From Eubacteriales bacterium (GTDB lineage: Bacteria > Bacillota > Clostridia > Lachnospirales > Lachnospiraceae): a stretch of 64,000 nucleotides of DNA. The translations under genes were made by a program, and so were the position numbers. The notes beneath the pieces were generated by a model. That model worked only from the letters and a program-made list of their open reading frames with translations. It had not been told where the DNA came from and did not search any database. Positions 17,701 to 25,981 of the stretch are shown piece after piece (positions within the stretch are counted from its first letter, which is position 1; each line of letters begins with the position of its first letter). The stretch covers positions 1-64,000 of the forward strand of contig JAUNDV010000003.1 in the NCBI GenBank assembly GCA_030525875.1. The letters are read 5' to 3'.

Positions 17701-18902
17701 TAGTTCTTCCTCATGGCGAGGAAATGAGTACATTTACACCTATACAGCATCCTGCAAATGATATGTCAAGTCCGGTTACCACACATTTTGATTACCATAG
17801 TATTGATCACAATCTTTTGAAGCTGGATATACTTGGAAAGGATGACCCTTCAATGGTAAGGCAGCTTCAGGATATTACAGGACTTGATCCTATGGATATC
17901 CCTATAGACGATCCAAAGGTAATGTCCTTGTTTCAAGATACTGTGGCTTTAGGAATTACTCCTGAGGATATCGGAGGAACCAAGTGCGGCACACTGGGTA
18001 TTCCGGAGTTTGGTACTGATTTTGCTATACAGATGCTTCTGGATGCCAAGCCAAAATATATTTCCGACCTTGTAAGAATAGCAGGTCTGGCACACGGAAC
18101 TGATGTATGGCTGGGAAATGCGCAAAAGCTTATAAATGAAGGAAAATGTACTATTCAGACAGCAATATGCACAAGAGATGACATTATGATCTATCTCATA
18201 AATAAGGGAATAGAGCCGGGAGATGCCTTTAAAATAATGGAGCTTGTTCGAAAAGGTAAATTCCCTAAGGATGCGAAGCATGAAGAATGGTGCAAGATGA
18301 TGAGTGAGCATGGTGTACCAGACTGGTATATATGGTCATGTAACACTATAAAATATATGTTCCCTAAGGCACATGCGGCGGCATATGTTGTTATGTCATG
18401 CAGAATTGCCTATTATAAGATATATTATCCTGCAGCATATTATGCTGCTTATTATACAGTAAAGGGTAAAGGCTTCGACTATGAAAAAATGTGTGTATCT
18501 CTTCCTATACTTAGGCAGAATCTAAAGGAACTTAGAGAGAAGATAAGTCAGGGCAAGGATAGCACAGATAAGGATGATCTGATATTAAGAGATATGCGTA
18601 TCGTTGAAGAAATGCTTGCAAGAGGTGTGGAGTTTACACCTATAGATATTTTCAAGGCAAAGGCAAGAGTGTTTCAGGTAACTGAAGATGGAAAGATAAT
18701 GCCTTCCCTTAACTCTATTGCTGGTCTCGGAGACAACGCAGCTGATTCAATAGAAAAGGATGTAGTAAATGGTCCTTATCTTAGTCTTGAGGAATTTATA
18801 CAGAGAACAAAGGTATCAAAGACAAATGCTGAACTTCTCAAATCACTGGGACTTTTAGGCAGTATACCAGATACCAACCAGTTAAGTATTTTTGATCTGT
18901 AA
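14739..18902 (+). CDS. polC: DNA polymerase III alpha subunit, PolC type
   Basis: This is the replicative polymerase of low-GC Gram-positives. The 1387 residues show the PolC order. An N-terminal domain with a Ser/Lys-rich stretch (about 90-130) is followed by an OB-fold region. The PHP domain starts near 263 (RTELHLHTQMSD) and is split by a DEDD exonuclease (VIFDIETTG near 351; VVGHNAHFDVGF). Then come GSRGSVGSSLVA, a zinc site (CPKCHY near 847, CPVCGE), the palm PDIDLNF near 905, RRTTGQHPGG, HGTDVWLGNAQ and a C-terminal QLSIF-like clamp-binding end (NQLSIFDL). Two PHP positions differ from Bacillus PolC (ITDQ for VTDH, GDVH for GNVH). It is the last gene of the operon, and no clear terminator follows. 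Confidence 0.98.
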   Translation: MANRFLEVFDNINIDSNDKELLKETEVIKVTVSSDRSSLTVYVKATEELPRPAVLGIEDAIREKIFNNKNIRVTVIDTAVHADYTSAPSKTSSFSKGNSSTSSKQAGNNFSKQAAKPGQDRFKEAYNKWTPRQDKKSDNPDIIFGYDFSGEALPIHSLEEGMGEVIISGHIFNPEILKTRNGKYIYKFNITDDTDSVSCRLFCDENASKELEGEIKNGKYVILSGTVNSPDNFNTDITIGRIKGIKKAKNTASARKDTYEGIKRTELHLHTQMSDMDGIGSIEEYIKMADEWGWEALAITDQSSVQAFPTAAHSIPKGSKLKLIYGAEANMIDDSKKAVTDPRGQSLDGSFVIFDIETTGFSMEKNRIIEIGAVKVDKGIIVDRFSQFIDPLVPIPQAIIKLTSITDADVKGQGDYEYWIPKFLEFCGDSPVVGHNAHFDVGFIKHYARKCGLVFNPTVIDTLGLSYMLLKHLYRNKLDTVAKELGVVLSSHHRAVADAEATAGIFLRFCDMLKERGIYNLDELYENDIIDSDTIKKLHGKHITILARNDLGRTNLYRLISAAHVDYFYNSARIPKSQLNDLRDGLLIGSGDEDGELYDACIRGVEDAELLRLAAFYDYLEIMPPSNLEYLISDEKTAIDSREDIVAINNKIIWLGEQLNIPVCAVGDVHFPEKKDAVYRKIIKYFELSNKGRHFNEERWSAPLYLRTTEEMLKEFSELPEALRHKVVIENPNELVKRCERIAPVRPDKCPPVIENSDQQLRDICNDKAHEMYGPELPKEVSVRLNKELDSIISNGYSVMYIIAQRLVWDSNDHGYLVGSRGSVGSSLVATMAGISEVNPLPPHYRCPKCHYVDFDSETVKEYADKAGCDMPDMNCPVCGEKLIKDGFDIPFETFLGFKGDKEPDIDLNFAGDYQAKAHAYTEVIFGKGQTYKAGTIGKVKEKTAYGYVLRYNEDHDIAGMRKAEVERLAIGCTDVRRTTGQHPGGIIVLPHGEEMSTFTPIQHPANDMSSPVTTHFDYHSIDHNLLKLDILGKDDPSMVRQLQDITGLDPMDIPIDDPKVMSLFQDTVALGITPEDIGGTKCGTLGIPEFGTDFAIQMLLDAKPKYISDLVRIAGLAHGTDVWLGNAQKLINEGKCTIQTAICTRDDIMIYLINKGIEPGDAFKIMELVRKGKFPKDAKHEEWCKMMSEHGVPDWYIWSCNTIKYMFPKAHAAAYVVMSCRIAYYKIYYPAAYYAAYYTVKGKGFDYEKMCVSLPILRQNLKELREKISQGKDSTDKDDLILRDMRIVEEMLARGVEFTPIDIFKAKARVFQVTEDGKIMPSLNSIAGLGDNAADSIEKDVVNGPYLSLEEFIQRTKVSKTNAELLKSLGLLGSIPDTNQLSIFDL

Positions 18903-18956
18903 AATAAGGCTTTTTACGCATTTTACTAAAAAATATGTCATAATTAATAAAATAAA

Positions 18957-18985
18957 TTGAAAAAAAATATATATAATGTTATATT
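18957..18985 (+). promoter_or_regulatory. Predicted promoter of the BMP-type ABC importer
   Basis: TTGAAA (18957-18962) and TATATT (18980-18985) are 17 bp apart. The transcript would start near 18992, giving a leader of about 73 nt. Confidence 0.6.
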
Positions 18986-19003
18986 TAGTATATTCTTTTA
19001 ATG

Positions 19004-19030
19004 TATAGTTTACCAATAGGTTTAACTATA
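19004..19030 (+). repeat. Inverted repeat in the leader of the BMP lipoprotein gene
   Basis: TATAGTT...ACC (19004-19014) and GGT...AACTATA (19019-19030) form an imperfect palindrome around AATA, just downstream of the predicted transcription start. It could be a repressor operator or an mRNA hairpin. There is no T-run after it, so it is not a terminator. Confidence 0.45.
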
Positions 19031-19064
19031 AATGTTACTTATTTCATTTAACAGGAGGATAAAA

Positions 19065-20243
19065 ATGAAAAAAAGAATGTTAGCACTTGCATGTGCGGCT
19101 GCTATGGTTCTTTCACTTGTAGCTTGCGGTGGAAAGACAGAAGAAACAGCAGCAGAGACCAAGGCAGAAGAGACAACAGTAGCAGAGTCACAGGCTGAGG
19201 AGTCAAAGGAAGATGTTAAGACAACTTCAGATTCAGCTGATGGAAAGTATGAGCTTGCACTTGTAACAGACCTTGGAACAATCGATGATAAGGCATTCAA
19301 CCAGGGTGCATGGGAAGGTCTTAAGAAGTACGCTGAGGAGAATAATATTACTTATAAATATTATCAGCCACAGGAAGGTACAACAGATTCATACCTCGAG
19401 ACAATCGGTCTTGCAGTAGAGGGTGGAGCTAAGCTTGTTGTATGTCCTGGATTCCTTTTTGAGGAGCCTGTATATCTTGCACAGGAGCAGTATCCTGATA
19501 CATACTTCATCCTTCTTGATGGAGAGCCACACAGCGGAGATTACTCAGAGTATAAGACAGGTGACAAGGTTATGCCTATTCTTTACGCTGAGGAGCAAGC
19601 TGGATACCTTGCTGGTTATGCAGCAGTTAAAGATGGAATGACAAAGCTTGGATTCATGGGTGGAATGGCTGTTCCAGCAGTTATCAAGTTTGGTTATGGA
19701 TATATCCAGGGAGCAGATGCTGCAGCTAAGGAGCTTGGAGTTGATGTTGAAGTAATGTACAACTACACAGGCGGATTCGCAGCTACACCTGAGGCTCAGA
19801 CAATGGCAGCAGGATGGTACAAGGCTGGTACAGAGGTTATCTTCAGCTGTGGTGGAGCAGTTGGTAACTCAGTTATGACAGCAGCAGAAGCAGATACAAA
19901 TAAGAAGGTTATCGGTGTTGACGTTGACCAGTCTGTAGAGTCTGAGACTGTTATCACATCAGCTATGAAGATGCTTTCAAACTCTGTATATGATGGTATC
20001 AAGGCATACTACGATGGAACATTCCCAGGTGGAAAGACTTCTGTATTTACAGCAGCTAACAACGGTGTTGGACTTCCAATGGAGACATCTAAGTTTGAGA
20101 AGTTTACTCAGGAAGAGTATGATGCATTATATGCAAAGCTTGCAAATAATGAAATCGAGATCAAGAGCTTCTCAGGAGAGAACAATGATCCTACAGTTGA
20201 TCTTACAGAGTTAACAAATACAAAGGTTACATTCGTTAAGTAA
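19065..20243 (+). CDS. BMP-family substrate-binding lipoprotein (nucleoside-type ABC importer)
   Basis: This extracytoplasmic receptor belongs to the PnrA/BMP family, whose studied members bind nucleosides. The start is ATG 19065 after AGGAGG (19053-19058); the frame extends upstream without a ribosome site. The 392 residues begin with a lipoprotein signal (LACAAAMVLSLVACGG, lipidated Cys in LVAC), then a Glu/Thr/Ala-rich linker. The BMP domain shows ALVTDLGTIDDKAFNQGAWEG, EEQAGYLAGYAA, GFMGGMAVPAV and IGVDVDQS. The coding sequence is notably rich in favoured codons, as expected for a highly expressed receptor. A terminator between it and the ATPase gene probably gives excess receptor. Confidence 0.93.
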   Translation: MKKRMLALACAAAMVLSLVACGGKTEETAAETKAEETTVAESQAEESKEDVKTTSDSADGKYELALVTDLGTIDDKAFNQGAWEGLKKYAEENNITYKYYQPQEGTTDSYLETIGLAVEGGAKLVVCPGFLFEEPVYLAQEQYPDTYFILLDGEPHSGDYSEYKTGDKVMPILYAEEQAGYLAGYAAVKDGMTKLGFMGGMAVPAVIKFGYGYIQGADAAAKELGVDVEVMYNYTGGFAATPEAQTMAAGWYKAGTEVIFSCGGAVGNSVMTAAEADTNKKVIGVDVDQSVESETVITSAMKMLSNSVYDGIKAYYDGTFPGGKTSVFTAANNGVGLPMETSKFEKFTQEEYDALYAKLANNEIEIKSFSGENNDPTVDLTELTNTKVTFVK

Positions 20244-20253
20244 TCACTATAAA

Positions 20254-20283
20254 GGGCTCCATACAAAGGAGCCCTGTTTTTAT
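20254..20283 (+). terminator. Intercistronic terminator after the BMP gene
   Basis: GGGCTCC (20254-20260) pairs with GGAGCCC (20268-20274), then TGTTTTTAT. It lies within a transporter operon, so it is probably leaky and sets a high receptor-to-ATPase ratio. Confidence 0.85.
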
Positions 20284-20312
20284 CAAAGAAACTAATAGGA
20301 GGAGGACCTCAC

Positions 20313-21929
20313 ATGGGTGAAAAAGTAAGTTTATCTCAGGACAGCGAATATGTAGTTGAGATGCTTAATATTACAAAAGTATTCCCGGGAATTATCGCTA
20401 ATGATGACATCACAATAAGATTGAAAAAAGGTGAGATTCTTGCACTTTTAGGGGAGAATGGAGCAGGAAAGTCCACTCTTATGAGCGTACTTTTTGGTCT
20501 TTATCAGCCAGAAAAAGGTGTTATAAAGGTTAGGGGAAAAGAAGCAAAGATTAATGGACCACTCGATGCAAATGCACTTGGAATAGGAATGGTGCACCAG
20601 CATTTTAAGCTTGTAGACAATTTTACAGTTCTTCAGAATATCGTGCTTGGACTTGAGACTACACAAAAGGGTGTTCTCAAGATGGATGAAGCAAGAAAAA
20701 AAGTCATGGAGCTTTCAGAAAGATATAATCTTATGATAGATCCAGATGCTAAGATAGAGGATATTACAGTTGGTCAGCAGCAGAGAGTCGAAATACTTAA
20801 GATGCTCTACAGAGATAATGAAATACTTATATTTGATGAGCCAACAGCTGTTCTGACACCTCAGGAAATTGGAGAACTCATGGACATCATGAGAAATCTG
20901 ATCAGTGAAGGAAAGTCAATACTGTTTATCACACACAAATTAAACGAAATCAAGGAAGTTGCAGACAGATGTGCTGTTTTGCGACGTGGAAAATATATAG
21001 GAACAATAGACGTTGCTTCTACAACTAAGGAAGAAATGTCTGAAATGATGGTAGGCCGTAAGGTAGAACTTAAGGTAGATAAGAAGGATGCCGATCCTGG
21101 AAAGACAATTCTTAAAGTAGAAAATCTTAGAGTTGCAGCTGGAATCAGAGGACACAAGAAAGATGTTGTGAACAATGTTTCATTTGAAGTAAGAGCAGGA
21201 GAGATTGTATGTATTGCCGGTATCGATGGTAATGGACAGTCAGAGCTTGTTTCAGCTATTTCAGGAATTGGACCTATGAATGGTGGAGAGATTTATATCA
21301 ATGGAGAGAATATGACTAAGCATTCTATCAGATATAAGAACACACATGGTCTTTCACACATTCCAGAGGATAGACATAAATATGGTCTGGTACTCGATTA
21401 TACACTTGCATATAATACAGTTCTTCAGCAGTATTTTGAGCCTCAGTTTTCAAAAGCTGGATTCCTTAATGAGGGATCAATCAATAAATATGCTGATGAG
21501 CTTATAGATAATTATGATATCAGAAGTGGAGAGGGTGCCCAGACTATAGCTAGATCTATGTCAGGTGGAAACCAGCAGAAGATAATTGTAGCACGTGAAA
21601 ATACAAGACCACATGATGTACTTCTGGCTGTACAGCCAACAAGAGGACTTGATGTAGGTGCAATTGAATATATCAATAAGGAAATTGTCAAGGAAAGAGA
21701 TGCAGGCAAGGCAATTTTACTTGTTTCTTTGGAACTTGAGGAGGTTATGAATCTTTCTGACCGTATTCTTGTAATGTACGAAGGTTCTATAGTTGCAGAG
21801 CTGGATCCTAAGCAGATCACGGTTCAGGAACTTGGTCTTTATATGTCAGGTTCAAAGAAACAGGAAGTTATTGGAGTTGGTGAGTTTGCTCCAACAGGAA
21901 AGCTTGCAGTAAGGAAGGATGGTGAGTAA
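20313..21929 (+). CDS. Nucleoside-type ABC importer ATPase (two nucleotide-binding domains)
   Basis: This 538-residue protein has two tandem ABC domains, as in RbsA and Bacillus NupO (YufO). Domain 1 has Walker A GENGAGKST (47-55), VGQQQRVEILK and FDEPTAVLTPQE. Domain 2 has a degenerate Walker A (GIDGNGQSEL near 305), MSGGNQQKIIVAREN and QPTRGLDVGA. This asymmetry is normal for the family. It starts after GGAGGAGG. The two permease genes follow at 3 bp and with a 1-bp overlap. Placement next to a BMP receptor supports nucleoside import rather than sugar import. Confidence 0.94.
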   Translation: MGEKVSLSQDSEYVVEMLNITKVFPGIIANDDITIRLKKGEILALLGENGAGKSTLMSVLFGLYQPEKGVIKVRGKEAKINGPLDANALGIGMVHQHFKLVDNFTVLQNIVLGLETTQKGVLKMDEARKKVMELSERYNLMIDPDAKIEDITVGQQQRVEILKMLYRDNEILIFDEPTAVLTPQEIGELMDIMRNLISEGKSILFITHKLNEIKEVADRCAVLRRGKYIGTIDVASTTKEEMSEMMVGRKVELKVDKKDADPGKTILKVENLRVAAGIRGHKKDVVNNVSFEVRAGEIVCIAGIDGNGQSELVSAISGIGPMNGGEIYINGENMTKHSIRYKNTHGLSHIPEDRHKYGLVLDYTLAYNTVLQQYFEPQFSKAGFLNEGSINKYADELIDNYDIRSGEGAQTIARSMSGGNQQKIIVARENTRPHDVLLAVQPTRGLDVGAIEYINKEIVKERDAGKAILLVSLELEEVMNLSDRILVMYEGSIVAELDPKQITVQELGLYMSGSKKQEVIGVGEFAPTGKLAVRKDGE

Positions 21930-21932
21930 GGA

Positions 21933-23084
21933 ATGGCAGATAAAAAAGCAGCAAAAGCTAAAAAGTCAAATATAGGATTTTTATCATCTATTTTTGCGAT
22001 ACTTATTGGCCTTCTTGTAGGATTTGTAATTCTTCTTATTTGTAATCCTTCACAGGCATTACCTGGATTTTTAACGATTATTACAGGTTCATTTACTCAT
22101 GGAGCAAAGGGCGTAGGACAGATATTCTATTATGCAACACCTATAATTCTTACAGGTCTTTCTGTAGGATTTGCATTTAATACAGGTCTGTTCAACATAG
22201 GTGCATCAGGACAGTTTATGGTTGGAAGCCTTGGAGCAGTTATAATTGGTATACTTGCTAAGGATCTTGGACCTATACAGTGGGTTGTAGCTCTTCTTGG
22301 TGGTATGGCTCTTGGTATGCTTTGGGGTGCAGTTCCTGGTCTTCTTAAGGCATATTTCAATGTAAATGAAGTAATTGCTTCTATCATGATGAACTACATT
22401 GGAATGTATAGTACAAACTGGATAGTAAAATCATCTCCAGCACTTTTTAATGCTCTTCGTAATGAGTCAAAAAACGTTGCTGCAACAGCAAATATTCCTA
22501 AGATGGGGCTTGATAAGCTGTTTCCGGGTTCTTCATTAAATGGAGGATTCATTATAGCAGTTTTAGCTATTGTAATCATATGGGTAATCCTCTACAAAAC
22601 AAATCTTGGATTTGAGCTTAAGGCTTGTGGACATAACAGATTTGCTGCAAAATATGCAGGTATCAATGAGAAAAAGAATATTATGCTTGCTATGATGATT
22701 GCCGGTGCTTTGTCAGGACTTGCAGGAGCAATAGTAATGCTTTCAGGAACCGGAGCACATATTAAGATCGTTGACGTTGTAGCAGGAGAAGGATTTACAG
22801 GAATCTCAGTTGCACTCCTTGGATTATCACATCCATTTGGAATCCTTGCTTCAGCTATTTTTATCGCTTATCTTACAGCAGGCGGATTTTATCTTCAGTT
22901 GTTTGAGTTCTCAACTGAGATCATTGATATTATTGTTGCAGTTATTATATACTTCTCAGCATTCTCACTTATTGTTAAAATCCTTATCAATAAGTTCAAG
23001 CAGAGAAAGAATGATAAGGCAGCTGCCATAGCTAATGCAAATGCAGAGCCGGGAACAGAAGACAAGGAAGGAGGTAACAAGTAA
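21933..23084 (+). CDS. Nucleoside-type ABC importer permease 1
   Basis: This inner-membrane permease has 383 residues and about eight to ten hydrophobic segments. It belongs to the BPD_transp_2 family together with Bacillus NupP. Diagnostic stretches are GLSVGFAFNTGLFNIGASGQ, NEVIASIMMNYI and a cytoplasmic loop with LGFELKACGHNRFAAKYAGI, which resembles the ATPase-contacting loop. It has a Lys-rich N-terminus and a Lys/Glu/Ala-rich cytoplasmic tail. It is coupled to the ATPase gene before it and overlaps the second permease gene by 1 bp (TAATG). Confidence 0.93.
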   Translation: MADKKAAKAKKSNIGFLSSIFAILIGLLVGFVILLICNPSQALPGFLTIITGSFTHGAKGVGQIFYYATPIILTGLSVGFAFNTGLFNIGASGQFMVGSLGAVIIGILAKDLGPIQWVVALLGGMALGMLWGAVPGLLKAYFNVNEVIASIMMNYIGMYSTNWIVKSSPALFNALRNESKNVAATANIPKMGLDKLFPGSSLNGGFIIAVLAIVIIWVILYKTNLGFELKACGHNRFAAKYAGINEKKNIMLAMMIAGALSGLAGAIVMLSGTGAHIKIVDVVAGEGFTGISVALLGLSHPFGILASAIFIAYLTAGGFYLQLFEFSTEIIDIIVAVIIYFSAFSLIVKILINKFKQRKNDKAAAIANANAEPGTEDKEGGNK

Positions 23085-24037
23085 TGGATGTTTTAAATTT
23101 TATTATTCAGCAGACAATGTATTTTAGTATTCCGTTGCTTGTTGTAGCTCTTGGTGCAATGTTTTCAGAGCGAAGCGGAATTATAAATATTGCTATGGAA
23201 GGTATTATGATAATGGGTGCTTTTACAAGTATCTTCTTTATCAATATATCTTCAAAGATGGGAATGGCAGGACAGCTTCAGCTTGTTCTTGCAATACTAA
23301 TTGCGGCAGCGACAGGAATAATCTTTTCTTTATTCCATGCCTATGCTTCGATTTCAATGAAGGCGGATCAGACAATTTCAGGTACAGCACTTAATATGTT
23401 TGCGCCAGCATTTGCTATATTTATAGCCAGAGTTATTCAGGGAATACAGCAGGTACAGTTTACAAATACCTTCAGAATTACAAATGAAACACTTGCAAAT
23501 ATACCTATAATAGGTGCAATGTTCTTTGATGAGGCATATATTACTACATACTTAGGTTTCATTATCCTTATAGTCTCTGTATTTGTTCTTTATAAGACAA
23601 AATTTGGTTTAAGACTTAGAGCCTGCGGTGAAAATCCTCATGCAGCAGATGCAGCAGGAATAAATGTACATAAGATGCAGTATGCAGGCGTTATAATTTC
23701 AGGAGCCTTGGGCGGATTGGGCGGACTTATATTTGTAGTTCCTACATCAGTTAACTTTAATGCAGATGTAAGTGGATACGGATTCCTTGCTATAGCAGTT
23801 CTTATTTTTGGACAGTGGAATCCTGTTAAGATACTTGGAGCTTCTCTTTTCTTTGGAGTTATGAAGGCTATTTCAGCTTCATATTCAAGTATTCCTTTAC
23901 TTGCTGGTCTTGGTATTTCAAGCTATTTCTACAAAATGGTGCCTTATATAGTTACTCTTATAGTTCTTATCTTTACATCAAGGAATTCAAGAGCACCTAA
24001 GGCAGAGGGTATACCATTCGATAAGGGACAAAGATAA
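23084..24037 (+). CDS. Nucleoside-type ABC importer permease 2
   Basis: The second permease (317 residues) resembles Bacillus NupQ (YufQ). It has hydrophobic segments throughout, GAMFSERSGIINIAMEGIM near the N-terminus, TISGTALNMFAPA, and the loop KFGLRLRACGENPHAADAAGI, which parallels that in permease 1. With the first permease it forms the heterodimeric channel. A strong terminator follows 23 bp downstream and closes the operon. Confidence 0.93.
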   Translation: MDVLNFIIQQTMYFSIPLLVVALGAMFSERSGIINIAMEGIMIMGAFTSIFFINISSKMGMAGQLQLVLAILIAAATGIIFSLFHAYASISMKADQTISGTALNMFAPAFAIFIARVIQGIQQVQFTNTFRITNETLANIPIIGAMFFDEAYITTYLGFIILIVSVFVLYKTKFGLRLRACGENPHAADAAGINVHKMQYAGVIISGALGGLGGLIFVVPTSVNFNADVSGYGFLAIAVLIFGQWNPVKILGASLFFGVMKAISASYSSIPLLAGLGISSYFYKMVPYIVTLIVLIFTSRNSRAPKAEGIPFDKGQR

Positions 24038-24060
24038 TAATTAACTATACAAAATTCACA

Positions 24061-24098
24061 AAAAGCATTGGGGAAATAACCAATGCTTTTTTGTTTTT
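24061..24098 (+). terminator. Terminator closing the nucleoside importer operon
   Basis: AAAAGCATTGG (24061-24071) pairs perfectly with CCAATGCTTTT (24080-24090), with a T-rich tail. Confidence 0.92.
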
Positions 24099-24196
24099 AC
24101 TAAAAAACAATTAATAGTTAGAAACTTGTTTGCTTTAACGCGAAAAAGTGGTAAACTATTAAACATTGACAGCCTGTTTAATATATTTTTGGGCTG

Positions 24197-24215
24197 GACA
24201 GCTTAATAAGCTGTC
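24197..24215 (+). repeat. Palindrome just before the symporter gene
   Basis: GACAGCTT and AAGCTGTC flank AAT, a perfect 8-bp inverted repeat ending 5 bp before the ribosome site (GGGGTGA, 24221-24227). It may be an operator or an mRNA hairpin that affects translation start. Another GACAGC lies at 24168-24173. Confidence 0.5.
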
Positions 24216-24230
24216 AGTTAGGGGTGAGTT

Positions 24231-25613
24231 ATGGAAAAAAGCAGAGAGAGGTTTACATCCAGAATAGGATTCATATTGATATCCGCAGGATGTGCCATAG
24301 GCCTTGGAAATGTTTGGAGATTTCCATACATTGTAGGACAGTATGGCGGCGCAGCATTTGTTCTTATTTATTTAGCCTTTTTGATTATTTTCGGACTTCC
24401 TATAATGGTAATGGAATTTGCAAATGGAAGAGCATCCAAGAAGTCAGTAGCATTATCATATGAGGAACTTGAGCCTAAGGGAAGTCATTGGCACAAGTTT
24501 AAATGGTTCCATATGGCAGGCAATTATATTCTTATGATGTTTTACACTACTGTTGCAGGCTGGCTCGCTTATTACTTCATAAAGTTTGTAAAGGGCGATT
24601 TTGTAGCAGGTATGGATGCTGAGATGGTAGGCGCAGAGTTTAATGAAATGCTTGCCAATCCTTTGCTAATGTCAGTATTTATGATTATGACTGTAGTTAT
24701 ATGCTTTTATATCTGTGCAAAGGGACTTCAGAAGGGGGTTGAAAATGTATCAAAGAAGATGATGGCATGCCTTTTAGTTCTTATGATAATAATAGCTATC
24801 AACTCATGTATGCTTCCTGGAGGAAGGGAAGGACTTGAATTTTACCTCAAGCCTGATTTTAACAAGATGAAGGAAGCTGGAATATTTAATTCAGTATATG
24901 CCGCACTTGGACAAGCCTTCTTCACATTAAGTATAGGCATAGGAGCATTAGCTATATTTGGTTCATATATAGGAGATGAACAAAGATTAGCAGGTGAAGG
25001 TATAAATGTATTAGTACTTGATACTTTTGTAGCATTTGTATCAGGACTTATTATTTTTCCAGCTTGTTTCGCTTACAATGGAGGACAGACAGGTCAGGGA
25101 CCAAGTCTTATCTTTGTAACTCTTCCAAGTGTATTCAACAATATGCCTCTTGGAAGATTGTGGGGATCTTTGTTCTTCATATTTATGACATTTGCAGCTT
25201 TTACAACAGTTATAGCAGTATTCCAGAATATAATCTCATTTGCAACTGATCTTACAGGCTGTTCTGTAAAGAAAGCAGTAATAGTAAATGGAATTATTAT
25301 CACTATTTTATCCTTCCCATGTCTCTTAGGATTTAATGTTTGGTCAGATGTTCAGATCTTAGGTGGAAATATACTTGATTTCGAAGACTTTATAGTAAGT
25401 AATAATATATTACCTATAGGTTCGGTTATATATCTTATTTTTTCTACCCAGAAGTTTGGATGGGGATGGGATAATTTTGTTACAGAGGCCAATAAGGGTA
25501 AAGGAATAAAATTTATGACAGGTAAGCTGTTTAGATTTTATGTAAGCTATATAATACCTGCTATCATTATTTTTATTCTTATAATGGGTTATAAGGACAA
25601 GTTCTTTGCATAA
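24231..25613 (+). CDS. Sodium-dependent (NSS/SNF family) amino acid transporter
   Basis: This 460-residue integral membrane protein is a bacterial neurotransmitter:sodium symporter, a LeuT-fold family that imports amino acids with Na+. The first membrane helix carries the hallmark GFILISAGCAIGLGNVWRFP, followed by GGAAFVLIYL and GLPIMVMEFANGR. TM6-like AALGQAFFTLSIGIGALAIFGSY, with its unwound glycine-rich stretch, is also clear. About 11 hydrophobic helices can be counted, the number typical of this prokaryotic group. The substrate cannot be read from sequence. It appears to be a single-gene transcript with a palindrome upstream. Confidence 0.93.
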   Translation: MEKSRERFTSRIGFILISAGCAIGLGNVWRFPYIVGQYGGAAFVLIYLAFLIIFGLPIMVMEFANGRASKKSVALSYEELEPKGSHWHKFKWFHMAGNYILMMFYTTVAGWLAYYFIKFVKGDFVAGMDAEMVGAEFNEMLANPLLMSVFMIMTVVICFYICAKGLQKGVENVSKKMMACLLVLMIIIAINSCMLPGGREGLEFYLKPDFNKMKEAGIFNSVYAALGQAFFTLSIGIGALAIFGSYIGDEQRLAGEGINVLVLDTFVAFVSGLIIFPACFAYNGGQTGQGPSLIFVTLPSVFNNMPLGRLWGSLFFIFMTFAAFTTVIAVFQNIISFATDLTGCSVKKAVIVNGIIITILSFPCLLGFNVWSDVQILGGNILDFEDFIVSNNILPIGSVIYLIFSTQKFGWGWDNFVTEANKGKGIKFMTGKLFRFYVSYIIPAIIIFILIMGYKDKFFA

Positions 25614-25673
25614 CTTAATAAATATCTAATATTTAAACATAAAGTTGAAATGTAAAACAAAATAAAAAACCGC

Positions 25674-25702
25674 TTGACTTTTCTAAGATGATGCTATATA
25701 CT
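25674..25702 (+). promoter_or_regulatory. Promoter of the tRNA-Pro/tRNA-Glu transcript
   Basis: TTGACT (25674-25679) and TATACT (25697-25702) are separated by 17 bp, 26 bp before the first tRNA. Confidence 0.8.
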
Positions 25703-25728
25703 AGCACACGTGCTTGAGAAAGTGCAAC

Positions 25729-25802
25729 CGAGGCGTGGCTCAGTTTGGTAGAGCGCTGCGTTCGGGACGCAGAGGTCGCGTGTTCGAATCACGTCGCCTC
25801 GA
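25729..25802 (+). tRNA. tRNA-Pro (CGG)
   Basis: The 7-bp acceptor CGAGGCG/CGCCTCG, the anticodon stem CTGCG/CGCAG with loop TTCGGGA, and a TTCGAAT T-loop give a complete cloverleaf. The anticodon is CGG. CCA is not encoded. Confidence 0.97.
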
Positions 25803-25813
25803 TAAGCGGTTAT

Positions 25814-25885
25814 GGCCTTGTAGTCAAGCGGCTAAGACGTCGCCCTCTCACGGCGAAGGCCCGGGTTCGATTCCCGGCAAGGTCA
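25814..25885 (+). tRNA. tRNA-Glu (CTC)
   Basis: The acceptor GGCCTTG/CAAGGTC has one G-U pair. The anticodon stem TCGCC/GGCGA has loop CTCTCAC, giving anticodon CTC. The T-arm CCGGG TTCGATT CCCGG is perfect. It lies 11 bp after tRNA-Pro, so the two are cotranscribed. Confidence 0.97.
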
Positions 25886-25893
25886 TCTTATTT

Positions 25894-25927
25894 AAAGCTT
25901 ACATTTTAAGAATGTAAGCTTTTTTTG
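25894..25927 (+). terminator. Terminator after tRNA-Glu
   Basis: AAAGCTTACATT (25894-25905) pairs perfectly with AATGTAAGCTTT (25911-25922), followed by a T-run. Confidence 0.95.
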
Positions 25928-25946
25928 TTTTATTTTTGCAATTAGT

Positions 25947-25975
25947 TTGCATTTAATACTTTAATGTGATATAAT
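25947..25975 (+). promoter_or_regulatory. Promoter of the opp operon
   Basis: TTGCAT (25947-25952) and TATAAT (25970-25975) are 17 bp apart. The predicted start near 25982 leaves a leader of about 130 nt before oppB. Confidence 0.75.
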
Positions 25976-25981
25976 ATCGGA

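Noticed and set aside
18899..18926. Palindrome GTAAAAT/ATTTTAC after polC as a terminator
   Set aside because: The stem is all A-T with one G-C and is followed by A-rich sequence rather than a T-run.
25714..25917. Frame reading through tRNA-Pro and tRNA-Glu
   Set aside because: The two tRNAs fully explain the sequence.
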